Shown: one piece after another, positions 35,452 to 38,318 of the stretch
How positions within the stretch are numbered: position 1 is the first letter of the stretch
Layout of the letters: every line of letters starts with the position of its first letter
NCBI GenBank assembly: GCA_939791845.1
Contig: CALNEX010000003.1
Location: 1-38,318, forward strand
Direction: 5' to 3'
Origin: an uncultured Mediterranea sp.
GTDB lineage: Bacteria; Bacteroidota; Bacteroidia; Bacteroidales; Bacteroidaceae
DNA: 38,318 bases
Made by a program: the position numbers and the translations under genes
The notes under the pieces: generated by a model
Databases searched by the model: none
What the model saw: the letters and a program-made list of their open reading frames with translations, nothing else
Told to the model about the DNA's origin: nothing

Positions 35452-35520
35452 GCTTTCAAGGGAAATCCCTTGAAAAACATGTCAAAGCCCCTTGAAAAAC
35501 ATATCAAAGCCTCTTGAAAG
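35452..35520. repeat. Short hairpin array, 22-bp pitch
   Basis: CTTGAAA blocks recur with TTGA at 35470, 35492 and 35514, exactly 22 bases apart. The first unit is a 9-bp hairpin, TTTCAAGGG-AAAT-CCCTTGAAA. The next two read AACATRTCAAAGCCYCTTGAAA and fold as TCAA(a)G/CTTGA with a 3-base loop. Core unrelated to the adjacent 21-bp array. Confidence 0.75.
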
Positions 35521-35524
35521 TTCT

Positions 35525-35604
35525 ATTTCCAGGCTGGAAATGTGTATTTCCAGGTTAGAAATACATATTTTCAGGTTAGAAATGTACATTTCCAGCCTGG
35601 AAAT
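35525..35604. repeat. Four 17-bp dyads at an exact 21-bp pitch
   Basis: Cores start at 35525, 35546, 35567 and 35588. The outer two are perfect hairpins (ATTTCCA-GGC-TGGAAAT and ATTTCCA-GCC-TGGAAAT); the inner two (…CAGGTTAGAAAT) keep the arms with a mismatch. Spacers are GTGT, ACAT and GTAC. It follows the 22-bp array after a gap of a few bases, upstream of clpB. Confidence 0.88.
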
Positions 35605-35871
35605 GAAGTTTTCTAGCTACATCGGCAGTTTTTTAGAGCAGATTTGACTGTTTTTTCACGTACTTTCCTCATTCTTTGCTGATGCAGAGAAGGGCGATAT
35701 GGAAATCATCCCTCTTTGTCCCCGCATAGGAAGAATCTCTATTGATGCTGTCAAATTGTCCTTTATATGAATCGTTTTCCTGCATTTTTTGTCAGCCGAC
35801 ATCCCTTGGCAAGTCTTTTGCCGTCCGATAGTCGTATTTGATTATAACTATATTAGAAAGGAGAACGAGAT
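35605..35871 (+). promoter_or_regulatory. Region upstream of clpB
   Basis: No gene is visible. There is no exact TAnnTTTG box; GTCGTATTTG near 35832 is a weak candidate. A dyad GGCAA-GTCTT-TTGCC (35808-35822) could be a regulator site. An unusually good Shine-Dalgarno-like AGGAG lies about 9 bases before the clpB ATG, rare for this group. Confidence 0.35.
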
Positions 35872-38318
35872 ATGAATTTCAACAACTTTACCATCAAGGC
35901 GCAAGAGGCGGTGCAAGAGGCCGTGAACCTGGTGCAAGCCAAGGGGCAGCAGGCCATCGAGCCCGTGCACTTGCTTGCCGGAGTGATGAAGGCGGGCGAG
36001 AACATCACCCGCTTCATCTTCCAGAAGCTGGGCATCAACGAGCAGCAAGTGTCGCTGGTGCTCGACCGTCAGATTGATTCGCTCCCCAAGGTGTCCGGCG
36101 CAGAGCCTTACCTGAGCCGCGAATCGAACGAAGTCTTCCAGAAGGCGATGGACTACTCCAAGCAGATGGGCGATGAGTTCGTTTCCATCGAACCCGTCCT
36201 GCTGGCCATCCTTAATGTGAAGAGCACGGCATCCTCCATCCTGAAAGACGCGGGGATGACGGAAAGTGAACTGCGCAAGGCCATCGAGGAATTGCGCAAG
36301 GGTGACAAGGTGACTTCCCAGTCGAGTGAGGACACCTACCAGGCCCTGGAGAAGTATGCCATCAACCTGAACGAAGCTGCAAGGAATGGCAAGCTCGACC
36401 CGGTCATCGGCCGTGACGAGGAAATCCGCCGGGTGCTGCAAATCCTGAGCCGCCGTACCAAGAACAACCCTATCCTGATAGGTGAGCCGGGTACGGGCAA
36501 GACCGCCATCGTCGAAGGATTGGCGCATCGAATTCTTCGCGGAGACGTGCCCGAAAATCTGAGGAACAAACAGGTGTATTCCTTGGACATGGGTGCGCTG
36601 GTGGCCGGTGCCAAGTATAAAGGCGAGTTCGAGGAGCGTCTGAAGGCCGTCATCAACGAGGTGAAGAAGTCCGAGGGGAACATCATCCTCTTCATCGATG
36701 AAATCCACACCTTGGTGGGTGCCGGCAAGGGTGAGGGAGCCATGGATGCAGCGAATATCCTGAAGCCTGCCTTGGCGCGCGGCGAACTGCGGAGCATCGG
36801 TGCCACCACGCTGGACGAGTATCAGAAGTACTTCGAGAAGGACAAGGCCCTGGAGCGTCGTTTCCAGGTGGTCATGGTCAACGAGCCGGACACGCTGAGC
36901 ACTATCTCCATCCTGCGTGGCTTGAAGGAGCGGTATGAGAACCATCACCACGTGCGCATCAAGGACGATGCCATCATCGCCGCCGTGGAACTGAGCAACC
37001 GCTACATCACCGACCGTTTCCTGCCGGACAAGGCCATCGACCTGATGGACGAGGCCGCCGCCAAGCTCCGCATGGAGGTGGACTCCGTGCCCGAGGAACT
37101 GGACGAGATTACGCGTAAAATCAAGCAACTGGAGATTGAGCGCGAAGCCATCAAGCGGGAGAACGACACCGCCAAACTGGAGCAAATAGGCAAGGAACTC
37201 TCAGAGCTGAAAGAGCAGGAAAGCTCCTACAAGGCGAAATGGCAGAGCGAGAAGGCGCTGGTGAACAAAATCCAGCAGAACAAGGTGGAGATAGAGAACC
37301 TGAAGTTCGAAGCCGACAAGGCCGAGCGTGAGGGCGACTACGGACGGGTGGCCGAAATCCGCTACGGCAAACTCCAAGCCTTGAACAAGGAGATTGAGGA
37401 GACTCAGCAGAAGCTCCACCAGATGCAAGGCGACAAGGCCATGATCAAGGAGGAGGTGGATGCCGAGGACATTGCCGACGTGGTTTCCCGCTGGACGGGC
37501 ATCCCCGTGAGCAAGATGCTGCAAAGCGAGCGCGAAAAGCTGCTCCATCTGGAAGACGAGCTGCACAAGCGGGTCATCGGGCAGGAGGAAGCCATCGAGG
37601 CCGTGGCCGATGCCGTGCGCCGCAGCCGTGCCGGATTGCAAGACCCCAAGCGGCCCATTGGTTCGTTCCTCTTCCTCGGCACTACGGGCGTCGGCAAGAC
37701 GGAACTGGCCAAGGCATTGGCGGAGTTCCTCTTTGATGACGAGTCGATGATGACGCGTATTGACATGAGTGAGTATCAGGAGAAGCACACCGTGTCGCGA
37801 CTGATAGGAGCGCCTCCCGGATACGTGGGTTATGATGAGGGCGGCCAGCTGACCGAGGCCGTAAGGCGCAAACCTTATTCGGTGGTCCTGTTCGACGAGA
37901 TTGAGAAGGCTCACCCCGATGTGTTCAACATCCTCTTGCAGGTATTGGACGATGGCCGCCTGACCGACAACAAGGGTCGCACGGTGAACTTCAAGAACAC
38001 CATCATCATCATGACCTCCAACATGGGCAGCCAGTACATCCAAAGCCAGATGGAGAAGCTGAACGGGTCGAACAAGGCTCAAATCATCGAGGAGACCAAG
38101 CGTGAGGTGATGAACATGCTGAAGAAGACCATCCGTCCGGAGTTCCTGAACCGTATCGACGAGACCATCATGTTCCTGCCGCTGACGGAGAAGGAAATCA
38201 AGCAGATTGTCAACCTGCAAATCGGCAACGTGCAGAAGATGCTGGCCGAGAACGGCGTGGAGTTGAAGCTGACCGAGGCCGCCACGGACTTCCTCACCAA
38301 GGTGGGTTACGACCCCGA
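35872..38318 (+). CDS. clpB: ClpB disaggregase, truncated by the window end
   Basis: Heat-shock AAA+ disaggregase acting with DnaK to rescue aggregated proteins. About 815 residues are visible of the roughly 860 expected. The Clp N-domain ([22 protein letters not shown], about 1-145) comes first. NBD1 follows with [15 protein letters not shown] and [12 protein letters not shown], then the coiled-coil M-domain (about 410-520) that marks ClpB against ClpA/C. NBD2 has [30 protein letters not shown] (pore loop) and [14 protein letters not shown]. The frame is open to the edge, which is why the ORF track lacks it. It is the first core gene after the island. Confidence 0.97.
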   Translation, partial: MNFNNFTIKAQEAVQEAVNLVQAKGQQAIEPVHLLAGVMKAGENITRFIFQKLGINEQQVSLVLDRQIDSLPKVSGAEPYLSRESNEVFQKAMDYSKQMGDEFVSIEPVLLAILNVKSTASSILKDAGMTESELRKAIEELRKGDKVTSQSSEDTYQALEKYAINLNEAARNGKLDPVIGRDEEIRRVLQILSRRTKNNPILIGEPGTGKTAIVEGLAHRILRGDVPENLRNKQVYSLDMGALVAGAKYKGEFEERLKAVINEVKKSEGNIILFIDEIHTLVGAGKGEGAMDAANILKPALARGELRSIGATTLDEYQKYFEKDKALERRFQVVMVNEPDTLSTISILRGLKERYENHHHVRIKDDAIIAAVELSNRYITDRFLPDKAIDLMDEAAAKLRMEVDSVPEELDEITRKIKQLEIEREAIKRENDTAKLEQIGKELSELKEQESSYKAKWQSEKALVNKIQQNKVEIENLKFEADKAEREGDYGRVAEIRYGKLQALNKEIEETQQKLHQMQGDKAMIKEEVDAEDIADVVSRWTGIPVSKMLQSEREKLLHLEDELHKRVIGQEEAIEAVADAVRRSRAGLQDPKRPIGSFLFLGTTGVGKTELAKALAEFLFDDESMMTRIDMSEYQEKHTVSRLIGAPPGYVGYDEGGQLTEAVRRKPYSVVLFDEIEKAHPDVFNILLQVLDDGRLTDNKGRTVNFKNTIIIMTSNMGSQYIQSQMEKLNGSNKAQIIEETKREVMNMLKKTIRPEFLNRIDETIMFLPLTEKEIKQIVNLQIGNVQKMLAENGVELKLTEAATDFLTKVGYDP

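Overview
This looks like a chromosomal segment of a Bacteroidales bacterium, most likely Bacteroidaceae. The evidence is the Bacteroidota-type -7 promoter box (TAnnTTTG) in front of many genes, near absence of Shine-Dalgarno sites, and families typical of that group (DUF5686, DUF4924, a DPE2-like MalQ, a GH13 pullulanase lipoprotein, the Bacteroidales large TPR protein). The core is visibly GC-rich, especially about 5.4-11.5 kb; about 27.2-35.3 kb is clearly AT-richer.

Layout. (1) 1-5.4 kb, alpha-glucan use: the start of an MFS sugar transporter, malQ, and a divergent pullulanase lipoprotein. (2) 5.4-8.7 kb: a DUF5686 outer-membrane protein and a GNAT-type acetyltransferase. (3) 8.8-11.5 kb, plus strand: nitroreductase, DUF2520 dehydrogenase-like protein, KdsC phosphatase, maf. 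(4) 11.5-19.1 kb, minus strand: large TPR protein, OprO/P-like porin, pgk, then pheS-MFS-nth. (5) 19.4-26.7 kb: lepA, tRNA-Lys(CTT), an HD/MBL pair, then LysE-type exporter, DUF4924, rfbD and prfC. (6) 26.7-35.3 kb, accessory island: a truncated flavodoxin gene at one edge, a truncated tyrosine-recombinase gene at the other, and between them a minus-strand operon of PLD-nuclease/SNF2 helicase, Eco57I-type N6-adenine methyltransferase and DUF2971 protein. This looks like a restriction-type anti-phage system. Its promoter lies between 21-bp inverted repeats (20/21 identical), so expression may be switched by DNA inversion. (7) 35.4-38.3 kb: two short repeat arrays and clpB, cut by the window edge.

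The most unusual non-coding signal is a recurring architecture. Four intergenic arrays (5.3, 10.7, 35.45 and 35.5 kb) each hold 3-5 copies of a small dyad or hairpin core at an exact pitch of 22, 23, 22 and 21 bp. Cores are conserved within an array and unrelated between arrays, with short spacers that differ in sequence. They are too short for CRISPR, and I cannot assign them to a family I know.
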